From Saccharomyces mikatae IFO 1815 (lineage: Eukaryota; Ascomycota; Saccharomycetes; Saccharomycetales; Saccharomycetaceae), in the NCBI RefSeq assembly GCF_947241705.1, contig NC_079265.1, positions 434,001-498,000 on the forward strand: DNA of 64,000 nt, given 5' to 3'. Made by a program: the position numbers and the translations under genes. Of this stretch, positions 48,071-60,935 are shown piece after piece. Position 1 is the stretch's first letter; every line of letters starts with the position of its first letter. The notes beneath the pieces are model-generated. The model was not told the origin of the DNA. It searched no databases and worked only from the letters and a program-made list of their open reading frames with translations.

Positions 48071-51000
48071 ATGGCAGACAAAGAACGGCACGACGGTGTG
48101 AAACTTGAGAATAATGAGTCGCTAAGGGACCTAGGGGTAAACGTGCTTTCCCAGAGTAGTTTGGAGGAAAGAATAGCTAATGATGTAACCAATTTTAGTA
48201 ATCTACAAACGCTACAACAAGAGGAAGCCCGTTTAGAACGTAGTCAGACCGCTTTACAACGATATGTGAAAAAGAAGAATCTTCTCACAAGGAAGTTGAA
48301 CAATGCCACAAGGATATCAGTTAAGAAAACCCTAAGAAACCAGATTAAAGACTTACAATCTGATGATATTGAACGGGTCCTGAAAGACATAGAAGAGATT
48401 CAATCAAGGATCAGAGAGTTGCAAGTGCAAATAAGTCAAGGGAGTGAAAAGAAAACCTCTGAGGAGGGATCACAAAGGCCTGGAGAAAGTGAGAAGGAGT
48501 TTCTGATTAGAACTGGTAAGATCACTGCATTTGGACACAAGGCTGGTTTCAGTTTGGATACTGCAAACACAGATTATGCAGATGATGAGGAACAGAAGGA
48601 AAAAGATTTCGAAGTGGCAACAGAGCAAATGGTAGAGAACTTAACAGATGAAGATGATAACATCAGCGATCAAGAATTTCGAATGAGTAGTATGGAAAGT
48701 CAGGAGAGTGAGGAAGAAGAACACAACGAGGATGAAATTTCTGAAGATTTGGAAGATTTGGAATTCAAGGACCAACCTGGTGAAGCCAAGGATGATGGTG
48801 ATGAGTTGTATTATCAAGCAAGATTAAAAAGGTGGATTAAACGGCGTTCTGCCGATAGGCAGAAGACATCAGATTTGCCAGAATGGCGAAGGCCTCATCC
48901 TGATATTCCTGATGCAAAGCTTAATAACGAATTTAGAATACCTGGTGAAATTTATTCACTGTTGTTTAATTATCAAAAGACATGTGTGCAGTGGCTCTAT
49001 GAGCTTTACCAACAAAATTGCGGCGGCATTATTGGTGACGAAATGGGCCTAGGAAAGACGATTCAAATTATTGCATTCATTGCAGCTTTGCATCATTCAG
49101 GTTTATTGACAGGCCCCGTTTTAATTGTCTGTCCCGCAACTGTGATGAAACAGTGGTGTAATGAGTTACATCATTGGTGGCCCCCGCTGAGAACAATAAT
49201 ATTGCACTCTATGGGCTCAGGAATGGCTTCTAATCAAAAATCAAAAATGAATGAGAATGACTTAGAACGTTTGATTATGAATTCGAAACCGACCGATTTT
49301 TCATACAACGATTGGCAGAATTCATCAAGGACTAAGAAAGCGCTTGAATCAAGCTACCATTTAGAAAAGCTGATAGATAAAGTTGTCACTGATGGCCACA
49401 TTTTGATTACTACTTATGTGGGATTAAGAATACATTCGGATAAGCTACTAAAAGTAAAATGGCAGTATGCTGTCCTGGATGAAGGACACAAAATCAGAAA
49501 TCCAGATTCTGATATCTCATTAACCTGTAAAAAATTAAAGACACATAATAGGATTATTCTTTCAGGAACACCGATACAGAATAATTTAACTGAGCTTTGG
49601 TCACTTTTTGATTTTATCTTCCCTGGTAAATTGGGCACCCTGCCCGTGTTTCAACAACAGTTTGTTATGCCTATAAATATGGGGGGTTATGCAAATGCGA
49701 CAAATATACAAGTTCAGACTGGATATAAATGTGCTGTTGCATTGCGTGATTTAATTTCGCCATATCTCTTGCGTCGTGTGAAAGCTGATGTTGCTAAAGA
49801 TCTGCCACAAAAGAAGGAAATGGTTCTCTTTTGTAAGCTCACGAAATATCAAAGAAGCAAATATTTGGAATTTTTACATTCATCAGATCTAAATCAAATT
49901 CAAAGTGGTAAGAGAAATGTTCTATTTGGTATCGACATTTTAAGAAAAATATGTAATCACCCCGATTTACTCGACAGAGAGACTAAGAGGCATGATTCAA
50001 ACTACGGAGATCCTAAAAGATCCGGAAAAATGCAAGTTGTTAAACAATTGCTATTATTGTGGCATAAACAGGGCTATAAAGCTTTACTTTTTACTCAATC
50101 GAGACAAATGCTGGATATCCTGGAGGATTTTATATCAACGAAGGATATTGATTTTTCAAATTTAAAGTACTTGCGCATGGATGGGACAACGAACATTAAG
50201 CACAGACAATCATTGGTGGATCGGTTTAATAACGAACCTTTTGATGTGTTCTTATTAACCACAAGAGTTGGGGGGCTAGGTGTTAATTTAACAGGTGCTA
50301 ATAGAATTATCATTTTTGATCCAGACTGGAACCCATCTACTGATATGCAAGCTAGAGAAAGAGCATGGAGAATTGGACAGAAGAGAGAGGTGTCGATATA
50401 TAGGTTGATGGTAGGAGGATCTATAGAGGAGAAAATTTATCATAGGCAAATATTCAAACAATTCTTAACCAATAGAATATTGACTGATCCTAAGCAGAAA
50501 AGATTCTTTAAAATTCACGAACTTCATGATTTATTTTCACTTGGTGGAGAGAACGGCTATTCCACAGAAGAATTGAGTGATGAAGTTCAAAAACACACGG
50601 AAAATTTGAAAAACTCCAAATCACAGGAAAGTGATGATTTTGAACAGTTAGTTAGTTTATCTGGTGTCTCTAAACTGGAAAGTTTTTATAACGGCAAGGA
50701 AAGAAAGGAGAATGACAAATCAGAAGACGATAGATTAATTGAAGGGTTACTAGGAGGAGAAAGTAATTTAGAAACCGTCATGAGTCATGATTCAGTTGTC
50801 AATTCTCATGCAAGCAGCTCTTCTTCCAATATAATTGCGAATGAAGCATCAAGAGTAGCGAATGATGCAGTAAATGCACTGAGGAAATCGAGGAAAAAAA
50901 TTACTAAACAGTATGAAATCGGGACACCTACTTGGACAGGAAGATTTGGTAAAGCAGGTAAAATTAGAAAAAGAGAGCTTTTGAAAAATAAATTAACTGG

Positions 51001-51328
51001 ATCAGCAGCCATTTTACAGAATATTAGCAAGTCACAAACAGAGGCATCCAAAGAGGCTCGCCAAGAAAATCATGAAGATGATATCGACCTTGTAAAATCC
51101 AAGGAACTTAATTCTCATACTAAGATACTAGAAAATATCCAGAAGTATCTACAAAAACAAGATAACTTCTTCTCACCTAGTGTCAATATAATAAATCACG
51201 TTGGCGTCAACCTTTCTAACAAAGGAGACGTTATCAAAGTTAGAGCATTATTACGGACTATAGCGCAATTTGATAAAGACCGTAAAGGATGGGTACTTGA
51301 TGAGGAGTTTAGGAATAACAATATATGA
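48071..51328 (+). CDS. RAD26: Rad26, CSB-type SNF2 ATPase
   Basis: 1085 residues, same as S. cerevisiae. A helical, coiled-coil N-terminus with an acidic stretch (about 165-245) precedes the SNF2 ATPase. Walker A GDEMGLGKT is at 322-330 and the DEGH box at 470-473; GTPIQNNL and the helicase C-terminal motifs (LRMDGTT, TTRVGGLGVNLTGA, ARERAWRIGQKREV) follow. Rad26 is the yeast Cockayne syndrome B protein, which binds stalled RNA polymerase II and promotes transcription-coupled repair. Codon use is ordinary. Confidence 0.98.
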   Translation: MADKERHDGVKLENNESLRDLGVNVLSQSSLEERIANDVTNFSNLQTLQQEEARLERSQTALQRYVKKKNLLTRKLNNATRISVKKTLRNQIKDLQSDDIERVLKDIEEIQSRIRELQVQISQGSEKKTSEEGSQRPGESEKEFLIRTGKITAFGHKAGFSLDTANTDYADDEEQKEKDFEVATEQMVENLTDEDDNISDQEFRMSSMESQESEEEEHNEDEISEDLEDLEFKDQPGEAKDDGDELYYQARLKRWIKRRSADRQKTSDLPEWRRPHPDIPDAKLNNEFRIPGEIYSLLFNYQKTCVQWLYELYQQNCGGIIGDEMGLGKTIQIIAFIAALHHSGLLTGPVLIVCPATVMKQWCNELHHWWPPLRTIILHSMGSGMASNQKSKMNENDLERLIMNSKPTDFSYNDWQNSSRTKKALESSYHLEKLIDKVVTDGHILITTYVGLRIHSDKLLKVKWQYAVLDEGHKIRNPDSDISLTCKKLKTHNRIILSGTPIQNNLTELWSLFDFIFPGKLGTLPVFQQQFVMPINMGGYANATNIQVQTGYKCAVALRDLISPYLLRRVKADVAKDLPQKKEMVLFCKLTKYQRSKYLEFLHSSDLNQIQSGKRNVLFGIDILRKICNHPDLLDRETKRHDSNYGDPKRSGKMQVVKQLLLLWHKQGYKALLFTQSRQMLDILEDFISTKDIDFSNLKYLRMDGTTNIKHRQSLVDRFNNEPFDVFLLTTRVGGLGVNLTGANRIIIFDPDWNPSTDMQARERAWRIGQKREVSIYRLMVGGSIEEKIYHRQIFKQFLTNRILTDPKQKRFFKIHELHDLFSLGGENGYSTEELSDEVQKHTENLKNSKSQESDDFEQLVSLSGVSKLESFYNGKERKENDKSEDDRLIEGLLGGESNLETVMSHDSVVNSHASSSSSNIIANEASRVANDAVNALRKSRKKITKQYEIGTPTWTGRFGKAGKIRKRELLKNKLTGSAAILQNISKSQTEASKEARQENHEDDIDLVKSKELNSHTKILENIQKYLQKQDNFFSPSVNIINHVGVNLSNKGDVIKVRALLRTIAQFDKDRKGWVLDEEFRNNNI

Positions 51329-51462
51329 TTATATATCCCTCAAAGCCTTTTGATTCAAATTATCAAAAAAAGAGAGTACCCTTAACGCAGGTTATTCCTA
51401 AAGGAAGGGTTTATAGAAAATAAACTTATGTGTTGTGTATGTACGTATACTCAAAAATAATT

Positions 51463-54141
51463 CTACCGGAACCCATAACCTTCGGATTCATTAATTGCCC
51501 AAAGCAATTTTAGCTTCAGTTTCTCTTTCGAGGAATAGCCCCATAAACATAGTTCATTAAAGCATGTATGTGCCAGTGGCAAATCGTCACTATCATGTGA
51601 GCCCAGTTGACTAATCTTGAACGGGATGGTAGTAATACCTGTCGCAGGTATACGATCAGATGCCGTTATGAACTGTAGTAATTTTTTCTGCAATGGGTAA
51701 TCCCAACTTTCAATGATCTCCCAGAACCAGCGAACAACTTTGGAATCATCAGAAAATCCACCCACATATTTTGTGACGGACCTTAACGACTTGAAATCAA
51801 ACTTAGTTTGTTCTTCATCTCCACACACTAGCCTTTCAAGCTCTTCAGAATTGAATAATTTTATAGAATTGCATTGTGCAAAAACTCTTTTGAAACCCAT
51901 AGTGAATTTGTTGAATTGTGGTTTAATAGAATTCTCTAAATAGAATTCTACCCACCTGGTGACAAATTCATGCTTGTTGCTTTGAGTTATCGGGACATTT
52001 CTGCCATTCTCGCACAATTCCACCGTTACATACTCTTTGCTAGATTTACTATCATTTAAGATCCAGTTGTTATTTCGATATGTAGTTTCGAAGGTCAAGG
52101 AAAAGACTTCTTGGAAATCATCCTTTGTATAGTTGAGCATTTTGATCAAGTTTCGACTTGTCTCCGGAAACAACTCGGCATAATCTTCAAAACTTAAAGG
52201 TTCTGTGCAGAGTTTTTTATAAAACGCCTTGGGAAATTGTAAATCTAATATGGTACTGTTGAAAATCGCTAACGCCATAACAACGCCAAAAAGATAGTAT
52301 AGTTCTAATTGTGGATTATTTTTTTTGGATTTATCAAAATTTGGCGGATCGATGGCAAACCATGAACGTGAACTTTCCTTTATGTGAATGAATAAACCAT
52401 TCATTGGATTGAAAAGTGATTTTGTTAATAGGAAGAACCATTCTTTTCTCAACCCGCCTGCGTCAATTCCAGGTTCATCAACAAACTCTATCCTTAATGA
52501 TTTTAATAAATCGCCTTGATGTTCCTTAATACATCTTAACGAATCGTGAGATATAACTTCACGCCGTACTTTGATTTTGAAATAAACGTCCACTGACTTG
52601 CCTTTATCCAACGATGTTAGGAAAGCTTGCTCAGCTTCATGTTCCATGATTCTACGAACTTCATATTCCATGATAGAGATTTTAATACCGAGTGACAATA
52701 TAAATGGGTACTTACAAAATGAAAACTTTTTCTTTACTCTGGGGCTTCCCCATTCTTCTATCAATTGATTTATTTTCGTCTTTTGAGCGACTCCTCTCCA
52801 ATGATCGAAATCCTGTTTAAAATCAATAAAATCTAATGTTATATTGTAAAAGTTTTGAATCGACAAGGCTCTATGACAGTTCCTTCTTGAATTTGCTACA
52901 TAATAGACAAACATTAACTTTGCCGCAGATTGAATGTGCCAATCATTTTCATATTGAAAAAACTTGAATCTCATTTTAGTGTTGGCAGGATGCGTAAAAT
53001 CGGATTCCCTCTTTTCATCCAAGATCGCACTTATGGGTCTAGCATTCAGGAATTCATGACCAGTAGTGTGATGTCGACGAAGACGAGACCGCATCTCGTC
53101 TTCAGGCTTTATGTTATTGTTTGCAGTTCCATTTGATAATTCGCTTGAAATTAGCCTAGAAAATTGGAAAGTGATGTATAAGTTCAAAATCTCCACCTGG
53201 TATGAGAAATCACCCGTAGGCGTTCGCCGTAATGACTGAATCATTTGTTGAGACGTGGTAGCCGATAGGTTAGACAAATAGCCAATACATCGTTTGACTA
53301 ACTCATAAGACACCGCCCTTATCTGTGGAGTTTCAAACACGTTTTTGCCCTTCCGATCTCTGATAAGACAACTTCGTATTGTGGGTATATTGAATATAAT
53401 CAGCAACCAACGATACTGAGATACTTGCAGAATTTCTCCCTTCTGAACAGTCACCCTTTTCAATAGATCGTTGCAGCAGCACAGCATGCTGTAATACGGT
53501 TTCCTTGTAGGTAGTGTGGATAATATGCAGAAAAATTTTTGCAAAGCCTCATAGTTTAGCATTTTTACATTTCTACCGGCATCGTAAATCAAAAATGACC
53601 TATTTAAAACATTGACGTCATGAAACCTGTTCAATAAATACGTTATCACTGGCTCGAAAATCAGCACCTTTTTCTCTTTATCCAGTATTCCAGTTTTCTT
53701 AAGTCTTTGCAAATCATCATGGCATCTGCTTACTACCTTTTGCAAGCCCTCTAAAGTGCACGAAATATGCGCACCAGATTCCATATCACTACTAATTGCA
53801 GGCTCCTTCATAGTAACGGTTACTTGACACGCACTACATCGGAATTTTTTAATAGAGGCTGGGAACCGTAGCGGGACACCACAACAGAGACAGTCAAGTG
53901 AAACAAGATCAGGCGTGTTCTCTTCTTCCGTTGAGCACTTTGAAGAGATCTTTTTCTTGCCCTTGCTGTTTGGACACTCCCCGTCTTTTACCTTAGCGGC
54001 TAAAGATTGTTCCGACGTAGGTCTTTCTGATCTGGATGCCTTGTTCCTCGTCCTGGCTACAGAATGTGACAACAGCTCTTTGGACATAGTACCATCTCTA
54101 CTATCCCTCTTCGCGTTAAGCTTGCCAAAGAAAGAAACCAT
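51463..54141 (-). CDS. HUL4: Hul4, HECT ubiquitin ligase
   Basis: 892 residues, same as S. cerevisiae. A basic N-terminus with a four-cysteine cluster ([11 protein letters not shown]...FRCSACQ, near residues 84-106), which looks like a small zinc-binding region, precedes a long linker. The HECT domain occupies about 550-892, ending with [17 protein letters not shown]; the catalytic cysteine is residue 860. Hul4 is linked to nuclear protein quality control with the TRAMP-related machinery. Divergent from YJR039W. Confidence 0.96.
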   Translation of the reverse strand: MVSFFGKLNAKRDSRDGTMSKELLSHSVARTRNKASRSERPTSEQSLAAKVKDGECPNSKGKKKISSKCSTEEENTPDLVSLDCLCCGVPLRFPASIKKFRCSACQVTVTMKEPAISSDMESGAHISCTLEGLQKVVSRCHDDLQRLKKTGILDKEKKVLIFEPVITYLLNRFHDVNVLNRSFLIYDAGRNVKMLNYEALQKFFCILSTLPTRKPYYSMLCCCNDLLKRVTVQKGEILQVSQYRWLLIIFNIPTIRSCLIRDRKGKNVFETPQIRAVSYELVKRCIGYLSNLSATTSQQMIQSLRRTPTGDFSYQVEILNLYITFQFSRLISSELSNGTANNNIKPEDEMRSRLRRHHTTGHEFLNARPISAILDEKRESDFTHPANTKMRFKFFQYENDWHIQSAAKLMFVYYVANSRRNCHRALSIQNFYNITLDFIDFKQDFDHWRGVAQKTKINQLIEEWGSPRVKKKFSFCKYPFILSLGIKISIMEYEVRRIMEHEAEQAFLTSLDKGKSVDVYFKIKVRREVISHDSLRCIKEHQGDLLKSLRIEFVDEPGIDAGGLRKEWFFLLTKSLFNPMNGLFIHIKESSRSWFAIDPPNFDKSKKNNPQLELYYLFGVVMALAIFNSTILDLQFPKAFYKKLCTEPLSFEDYAELFPETSRNLIKMLNYTKDDFQEVFSLTFETTYRNNNWILNDSKSSKEYVTVELCENGRNVPITQSNKHEFVTRWVEFYLENSIKPQFNKFTMGFKRVFAQCNSIKLFNSEELERLVCGDEEQTKFDFKSLRSVTKYVGGFSDDSKVVRWFWEIIESWDYPLQKKLLQFITASDRIPATGITTIPFKISQLGSHDSDDLPLAHTCFNELCLWGYSSKEKLKLKLLWAINESEGYGFR

Positions 54142-54702
54142 TTCTTGTTTTATCTTTAACTAGCTCACGTCGTCTTCTTCTTTAAGAGAAAACCAACGCA
54201 AAATCTGCTAACTCCCTTGAAAATTTATAGTCTTCTGCTGGACTTCAATAAACACATGCACAAACTTGCCTCGATCTAGCTATTCTTTGAATGTATCTAT
54301 CAGTCTCTATCACATGGGCGGTTACACCTTGGCTCTTTAAAGAAATCCTGTAATCTTTATTTTTTTTCCTTTAATTGGGAGAAATCACAAAAAAGGGCCC
54401 AGAAAGATATGTGACCCTACCATCACTATTTCTATCTTAGTTCAAAACAATAAAGTATACGAGATCTAAACTATACTGTCGGCTTAACCATACATCATGG
54501 TACGCAGATGCCACTCCTCTCTACAGTCATATTAAGCTGGGACTATCGTATACCTTTTTAGGCAGCAACTTGACAGCTTGACAAGAGAGCCTATGATAGA
54601 GGTCAGGAACGAGAGTCAGGGTAATTGGGTCGTAACAGGATGAGGCCAAGAGGACTAATGCAAAGGGAGAGATACCAAGGCATGATTTATGTTTGACTTC
54701 TC
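54142..54702. other. Divergent intergenic region HUL4 / YJR039W
   Basis: 561 bp containing both promoters. AGGGTAA at 54618-54624 is a weak Reb1-type match, 80 bp from YJR039W. T-rich runs lie near 54358-54371. S. cerevisiae has dubious ORFs (YJR037W, YJR038C) here; I see no supported ORF. No RNA gene or LTR. Confidence 0.45.
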
Positions 54703-57700
54703 ATGTTGGAGAGGAGGATTCGTATAGTAATGGCTGATGAAATTATAGTGAGCGAGGTCGAAGGTCCGCTAGAGGTGGTCAAATGTTTTGTAAGGAAAGA
54801 AGATGGCCTCGAAGGACAAAGACGGAAATTGGTGGTAGTAGGACTGGAGTACATAGATGTTTTCGAAGGTTTAGAACTAGATGAAGCACGCAAGGTGTTA
54901 AGGCTTAGGACCGAGGGGTGCACAGTGGCAACTTTTTACTTCAAGGACCATTATATAGCCAATCGAAGTTTCTATATTCTGTTAAAGTCTACGGGACGAT
55001 TGGACTTCATTGACCTTGACTACAAGCTGGTCAAATCTTTGGAGACTGGGATCGAGCAGGTGAGGTCTGATCCAAAGTTCTTGTTTCAAGATCCATTGCG
55101 ACCAGCTTTGATTTTTAATTTGTCTTCCACAGAAATTTACGAAATTTCCACCGAGGACATTCCTAATTTAGTAGAAACGGACATTAAATTAAGCTATGTC
55201 ACATCCTCACCGATAGTGTCGATAGATGCATGTTTAAATTTTAACGACGTTTTAGACAAAGATGTCTTCACGTTGTCCATTCTCACGCATGTGTACAATG
55301 CGACCGAATATCAGTTGGAAGCATGCGTGTGTGTATTCGAAACTAAACCCGTCAAAAAGATTACGTGGAAAAGGACGATCAACTTATCTTTTGCAGACAA
55401 AGCCATGGTCACACAGATACTTTTGAAATCAGTTGCTAATGTTGGACATTTTATCTTTACGCCATGGAAAACCTATTTAATCAAGCATGCCTCGTCATCC
55501 AAACAGAGTATTAGCGGTGAAGCGATAGGTGCATTGTATCAAGGTCCTGGTGCCTTTAAACCTGAAACAATAGGGGAAACAGGGCTTTTGCGGCCCATTC
55601 TGGCGGATGTTACATTGGATCATTTGACATTTACGTTTGTGACAGATACAGCAGTTATTGTAAGTTGCAGAATGAATGCAATCCTGAGCAGTTTTGAAGA
55701 GGATACATATATTTGGGAAAGAACTTTATTTGAGAGGCTTCCCATTAATGATGGTACGGCACCTGAGCACTACCTTTCGGCATTTTTTGATGAAAAGTAC
55801 TGGATTCTGGTATGCTTAAAGGGCCACCTTACAGTGTATTCAGTTGAAAACGAAAAGCATTGTAACTCCGTTTCTCTTGGTTCTTTACTTTGCAAATCGA
55901 CTTTATATTCTGATTTCATAGGAAGCTACACCCGATCGCACTTATCTTGCGGATCGTTACATAATGGGCAGGGTTTTCTGAACATGAAATTTCAATCGTA
56001 TAGGAACATTTTTGCTTCCACTTCCATGAAGCTACTCTTTCAAACTAAAAACGGTGCTCCTCGTCAAGTTTACTCCACAAAAGAAGGTGTCTATTGGGCA
56101 GACGTGAATAATAGTATCTATAAAGGTAGTGAGCGAATTCATTCAGAGCTAAATGACTGTTTTATTGCTACTAGAGATGGGACCATACTGAAAGATAGAA
56201 CGATCGTCACTTTGGCCCCAATTGAAAAAGATGAAGGTTGTAATTATGTGTATGTGACCGAACAAGGGTATTTGAGATGGAGTTGTTCCCAAGGCTCTTA
56301 TCGAATTCCAAACATGGAAACGAAGTTGACCATAGAGAATTGCTTTTTATCAGCTATCTGTAACAATGGTTCATTTCTGACGGTGCTTGTGCTGAATGAT
56401 GAACTAACGGTATTTAATAACTGCAATCGATTGAAGAGTGCGAAAGTGCTTTTCAATATACTATCTGGTTTGGCATCCATTTTTCTCTATGAATACAAAA
56501 GCACGGTTTACATTTTTGCATCTGACATCGAAGGAAATCTCTGTATCATAAAACTGGCGACGTTCGAAATTATGGAAGAGGTCAAAATTTGTAAAAAGAA
56601 ACTGCGGTTCTGTGGAGTACCTAATTCAGATTATGTTTTTATATATACAGCAGATACTACAGTTCTGTTCCAGCCATGTTCTGTAAATGGAAGATTTGAA
56701 ATCCACGAGGTGTATACACCTTATCATATAAACTGTTTGATAACTGGGCAAAAAGACCGTACAATCATCATGGTTACTTCTCAGGGTGGATTTTACGATG
56801 TAGTTGTTCCTAAAGATGCTGGAAGAGCTCCGTTTGGCTCTAAACTTGAACAAGTTGCAAAAACCTGTCTCAAATTTACAACTTTGGAATCCTCATCGAG
56901 GTATATTATCGTGGCGGCCATACCAGTAGCAAATCATTTGCAAGACAAATATTCTGAAATTCAAGTATATGATACCAAATGGGTCAAAAACATTTCTACG
57001 TTTAATTTTTCTAATATCAACGATGACATCAAGAGCATAAAATACGAGAACGTTTTGATCTCAGACATGATTGATGTACCTCTCCTCAAAAGAACCGAAA
57101 CATTAGGGAAAAGAAAAACTTCTGAACTGTATAAAGAAGTTATTTTTAATTCATGCATCTTAGTTTCTTTGAATTTAAACCCAATAGACGACATTGATAG
57201 CAACACTATGAATAATTTAATGTTGTTTTCATTTGATGAGGAGTCAGGATCCATGGAATACCATTTTGGGATTAACACAGGATTCTCGATCACTGGGCTA
57301 TATAACTACTACAATGGCTGTATATTGGTCTGTGGGGAGTCAATCCAGGCCTACCAACTAAATTATTCAATTCATAATAACAAGTTCAGCATTGAAAAGG
57401 TTTCAAATAGGCTGAATATTTCTGGTGTTGCTATAACGACGTCCGTATTCTTTGATGAAAGAAAGGCGAAGATGGCGAAGAAACAGCGAAATATAGACAC
57501 ATGGATATATGTGGAAAAAATGGTTTTGCTTGACGTGAGGAAAGGCATGATGAGGTTCAATGCTATTCACACAACAGATGGAAACATAGAAAAGGTTCAA
57601 CTGCAAGTGCAGCCTCTAGACCCATTTGAGAGAGATCTTATTAACAGCTTTACTGGTAGTGGAAAAATACTCACTGGTGTAGCGACAGCAACTTTTAAAA

Positions 57701-58083
57701 ATATTAGGTATTTACTGACTTCTTACGGTGGTCAAAAGCTCACATTATTTAGTTTTGAACTTGATGGAAAGGAGGAAGTAGATGAAAGTGTGCACAATGT
57801 TGCTGCGCAAGTGATATCCATCAACTCAGTGAGAACTACTGATACCCGAATAAGTACAATTTTAGGTGAGCCTACATTTACACCTTTATTCTTAGTAACT
57901 ACCTTACTTAATGGTTGTTACGTGATGGGATTCTTGAAAGAAGAAGCAGTTATCTCACTATGTAAGCTATCAGAAGAGACATCTGTGCTTTCAAGAGCGC
58001 CGGATCAAAAGTTCTTGGGTTTCCTTGATCCTCAAAAGGATGGTAACACTGTAATAGCCGGAAATTATTTTTCTACGTTCTAG
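54703..58083 (+). CDS. MLO127: YJR039W homologue (Mlo127), unknown function
   Basis: 1126 residues from the ATG at 54703 ([13 protein letters not shown]); a second ATG nine codons on (54730) would give 1117. The S. cerevisiae protein is 1121 as I recall, so length does not settle it. The chain is rich in short beta-strand-like segments with little charge patterning and no membrane helix, which suggests repeated beta-propeller structure, but I see no clear WD repeats. The S. cerevisiae protein was detected in purified mitochondria; the function is unknown. The N-terminal residues do not form an obvious presequence. Confidence 0.85.
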   Translation: MLERRIRIVMADEIIVSEVEGPLEVVKCFVRKEDGLEGQRRKLVVVGLEYIDVFEGLELDEARKVLRLRTEGCTVATFYFKDHYIANRSFYILLKSTGRLDFIDLDYKLVKSLETGIEQVRSDPKFLFQDPLRPALIFNLSSTEIYEISTEDIPNLVETDIKLSYVTSSPIVSIDACLNFNDVLDKDVFTLSILTHVYNATEYQLEACVCVFETKPVKKITWKRTINLSFADKAMVTQILLKSVANVGHFIFTPWKTYLIKHASSSKQSISGEAIGALYQGPGAFKPETIGETGLLRPILADVTLDHLTFTFVTDTAVIVSCRMNAILSSFEEDTYIWERTLFERLPINDGTAPEHYLSAFFDEKYWILVCLKGHLTVYSVENEKHCNSVSLGSLLCKSTLYSDFIGSYTRSHLSCGSLHNGQGFLNMKFQSYRNIFASTSMKLLFQTKNGAPRQVYSTKEGVYWADVNNSIYKGSERIHSELNDCFIATRDGTILKDRTIVTLAPIEKDEGCNYVYVTEQGYLRWSCSQGSYRIPNMETKLTIENCFLSAICNNGSFLTVLVLNDELTVFNNCNRLKSAKVLFNILSGLASIFLYEYKSTVYIFASDIEGNLCIIKLATFEIMEEVKICKKKLRFCGVPNSDYVFIYTADTTVLFQPCSVNGRFEIHEVYTPYHINCLITGQKDRTIIMVTSQGGFYDVVVPKDAGRAPFGSKLEQVAKTCLKFTTLESSSRYIIVAAIPVANHLQDKYSEIQVYDTKWVKNISTFNFSNINDDIKSIKYENVLISDMIDVPLLKRTETLGKRKTSELYKEVIFNSCILVSLNLNPIDDIDSNTMNNLMLFSFDEESGSMEYHFGINTGFSITGLYNYYNGCILVCGESIQAYQLNYSIHNNKFSIEKVSNRLNISGVAITTSVFFDERKAKMAKKQRNIDTWIYVEKMVLLDVRKGMMRFNAIHTTDGNIEKVQLQVQPLDPFERDLINSFTGSGKILTGVATATFKNIRYLLTSYGGQKLTLFSFELDGKEEVDESVHNVAAQVISINSVRTTDTRISTILGEPTFTPLFLVTTLLNGCYVMGFLKEEAVISLCKLSEETSVLSRAPDQKFLGFLDPQKDGNTVIAGNYFSTF

Positions 58084-58501
58084 TTTAAAAAGTTATGAAT
58101 ACTCTTCTTCTTTCTGAGTCTAGTGTTTAGGTAGAGTGTTATTATTTGCTAGTACTATTCGTTCAGCGAAATCTGCATTAAGCATGCATAGGATACTATA
58201 ACTATGACTTTTGTCGAGTAAATTGTAAAACTAAGTACTAGTAAAAAATGCTCATGAATCACTACTTAAGGTTTTATCTGCGGTTCAAAAGCTACTTTGG
58301 AGTATCTTGTGAATTTTTCACATCGACTATCATCACTATTAAATAGATTTGTATGATTTTCATCTTTAAAAGAAAGAGGTGTCGCGATTTTCAACTATTA
58401 AAAAAAGGAAAAGCACCGCCTATTCTTAGTCTCAATCAAACCACACCATGTAAAAAACTCGTGAATGTTGATCTTGCATAATATCAAATTATTTGACAGT
58501 A
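58084..58501. other. Intergenic: YJR039W 3' end and GEF1 promoter
   Basis: 418 bp, AT-rich with several A-runs. No recognisable factor site, tRNA or LTR. The GEF1 frame is open for three codons before its ATG but begins with TTG there. Confidence 0.45.
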
Positions 58502-60832
58502 ATGCCAACATCATATGTGCCAATAAATCAACCAATTGGAGATGGTGAAGATGTGGTTGATACCAATAGATTCACTAATATTCCAGAAACGCAAAACTTC
58601 GACCAATTTGTTACAATTGATAAAATTGCCGAGGAAAATAGACCACTGTCAATAGATTCAGAAAGGGACTTCCTTAATTCTAAATACCAGCGTTATCGAG
58701 AAGTTATATGGGAGCGGGCGAAGACGTTTATCACATTAAGCTCCACTGCTCTGGTTATTGGCTGTATAGCTGGTTTCCTGCAGGTTTTTACAGAAACTTT
58801 AGTCAATTGGAAAACGGGTCATTGCCGAAGGAATTGGTTACTCAATAAATCCTTCTGCTGCAGCAGTGTGGTCAAAGAGATTAGCTCCGCTGGTAATTTG
58901 TTACTGAAAAGACAAGAATTTGAGTGTGAAGAACAAGGGGTTTGGATCAACTGGAAAGGGCATGTGTCTCCTTTCTTAATATTCATGCTATTATCAGTAT
59001 CGTTTGCTCTGATTAGTACATTGTTAGTCAAGTATGTTGCTCCTATGGCCACTGGTTCAGGAATCTCGGAAATTAAGGTATGGGTATCGGGTTTTGAATA
59101 CAACAAAGAATTTCTGGGTTTGTTAACTTTAGTTATTAAAAGTGTTGCTCTTCCTTTAGCTATATCCTCGGGGTTGAGCGTAGGTAAAGAAGGGCCTTCC
59201 GTTCATTATGCAACCTGTTGTGGTTACTTACTTACTAAATGGTTACTAAGAGATACCTTAACGTACTCTACACAATATGAATATCTAACAGCAGCCAGTG
59301 GAGCAGGCGTTGCGGTTGCCTTTGGCGCGCCTATCGGTGGTGTCCTTTTTGGTTTAGAAGAGATTGCTTCTGCTAATAAGTTTACCTCTTCTACTTTATG
59401 GAAATCTTACTATGTCGCTTTGGTTGCCATAACCACGCTGAAATACATTGATCCATTCAGAAATGGCAGGGTTATTCTCTTCAATGTAACATATGACAGA
59501 GATTGGAAAGTACAAGAGATTCCGATTTTTATTGCTTTAGGAATCTTTGGGGGTCTATACGGGAAATATATCAGTAAGTGGAATATTAATTTTGTTCATT
59601 TTCGGAAAATGTATTTGTCTTCCTTCCCAGTTCAAGAAGTGCTTTTTTTGGCGACACTCACTGCTTTGATTTCTTATTTCAATGAATTCTTAAAATTAGA
59701 CATGACAGAAAGTATGGGAATATTGTTCCATGAGTGTGTCAAAAATGACAACACGTCCACCTTTAGTCATAGGCTATGCCAGTTGGATGAAAATACGCAT
59801 GCTTTTGAGTTCTTGAAAATTTTTACTTCTCTGTGCTTTGCGACTGTCATCAGGGCTTTGTTGGTCGTTGTATCATATGGTGCTAGAGTTCCAGCGGGAA
59901 TATTTGTTCCTTCAATGGCAGTTGGTGCTACATTTGGACGTGCAGTAAGTTTACTGGTGGAAAGATTTGTTAGCGGCCCAGCTGTTATTACCCCAGGCGC
60001 ATATGCATTTTTAGGAGCAGCCGCTACCTTGAGTGGTATAACCAACTTAACTTTAACTGTCGTGGTAATAATGTTTGAGCTTACTGGTGCCTTCATGTAT
60101 ATTATACCCGTTATGATCGTAGTAGCAATAACAAGGATAATTTTAAGCACTTCTGGTATTTCTGGTGGTATTGCAGATCAAATGATTATGGTTAACGGCT
60201 TTCCATATTTGGAAGACGAGCAGGAAGAAGACACTTTGGAAGAGTATACTGCAGAGCAGGCTATGTCTTCTAAGTTAATTACAATAAATGAAACCATTTA
60301 CCTTTCCGAATTGGAATCTTTATTATACGATTCAACGTCAGAATTTTCTGTGCATGGTTTTCCAATAATTAAAGATGAGGATAAGTTTGAAAAGGAAAAA
60401 AGATGTATTGGCTACGTTCTAAAAAGGCACTTAGCCAGTAAGATAATGATGCAAAGTGTAAATAGTACCAAAGCTCAAACGACGCTGGTATACTTCAATA
60501 AAACCAATGACGACTTGGATCATCGTGAAAACTGCATTGGATTTAAAGATATTATGAACGCTTCGCCCATTACTGTGAAGCCGGGGGTGCCAATGACATT
60601 ATTGTTTCGTATGTTCAAAGAACTAGGTTGTAAGACCATTATCGTCGAGGAAGGTGGGATTTTAAAGGGTTTGATCACAGCCAAGGATATTTTGAAGTTC
60701 AAAAGAATAAAATATCGAGAAGTTCATGGTGCAAAATTCACATATAACGAAACACTTGATAGAAGATGCTGGTCAGTTATCCATTTCATAATCAAAAGAC
60801 TCTCTCCTAATCGAAATGAAAACATTATTTAA
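58502..60832 (+). CDS. GEF1: Gef1, CLC chloride channel/transporter
   Basis: 776 residues from the ATG at 58502 (MPTSYVPINQPIGDGED); S. cerevisiae has 779, the difference falling in the acidic linker near 570-580. CLC signature blocks are present: GSGISE at 185-190, GKEGPSVH at 228-235 with the gating glutamate Glu230, and VPAGIFVPSM near 465. Two C-terminal CBS domains occupy about 585-760. Gef1 provides counter-ion movement in late Golgi and endosomal compartments and is needed for copper loading of Fet3, hence its role in iron uptake. Confidence 0.97.
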   Translation: MPTSYVPINQPIGDGEDVVDTNRFTNIPETQNFDQFVTIDKIAEENRPLSIDSERDFLNSKYQRYREVIWERAKTFITLSSTALVIGCIAGFLQVFTETLVNWKTGHCRRNWLLNKSFCCSSVVKEISSAGNLLLKRQEFECEEQGVWINWKGHVSPFLIFMLLSVSFALISTLLVKYVAPMATGSGISEIKVWVSGFEYNKEFLGLLTLVIKSVALPLAISSGLSVGKEGPSVHYATCCGYLLTKWLLRDTLTYSTQYEYLTAASGAGVAVAFGAPIGGVLFGLEEIASANKFTSSTLWKSYYVALVAITTLKYIDPFRNGRVILFNVTYDRDWKVQEIPIFIALGIFGGLYGKYISKWNINFVHFRKMYLSSFPVQEVLFLATLTALISYFNEFLKLDMTESMGILFHECVKNDNTSTFSHRLCQLDENTHAFEFLKIFTSLCFATVIRALLVVVSYGARVPAGIFVPSMAVGATFGRAVSLLVERFVSGPAVITPGAYAFLGAAATLSGITNLTLTVVVIMFELTGAFMYIIPVMIVVAITRIILSTSGISGGIADQMIMVNGFPYLEDEQEEDTLEEYTAEQAMSSKLITINETIYLSELESLLYDSTSEFSVHGFPIIKDEDKFEKEKRCIGYVLKRHLASKIMMQSVNSTKAQTTLVYFNKTNDDLDHRENCIGFKDIMNASPITVKPGVPMTLLFRMFKELGCKTIIVEEGGILKGLITAKDILKFKRIKYREVHGAKFTYNETLDRRCWSVIHFIIKRLSPNRNENII

Positions 60833-60935
60833 ATAGACATGTATGTAAATATTTCAAAGCACTAATATAGATCATCGAATATTGAAGAATACAGTTTTTA
60901 TTCAATTTTGAGAGAGTTATATCCAAAGGCATAAA

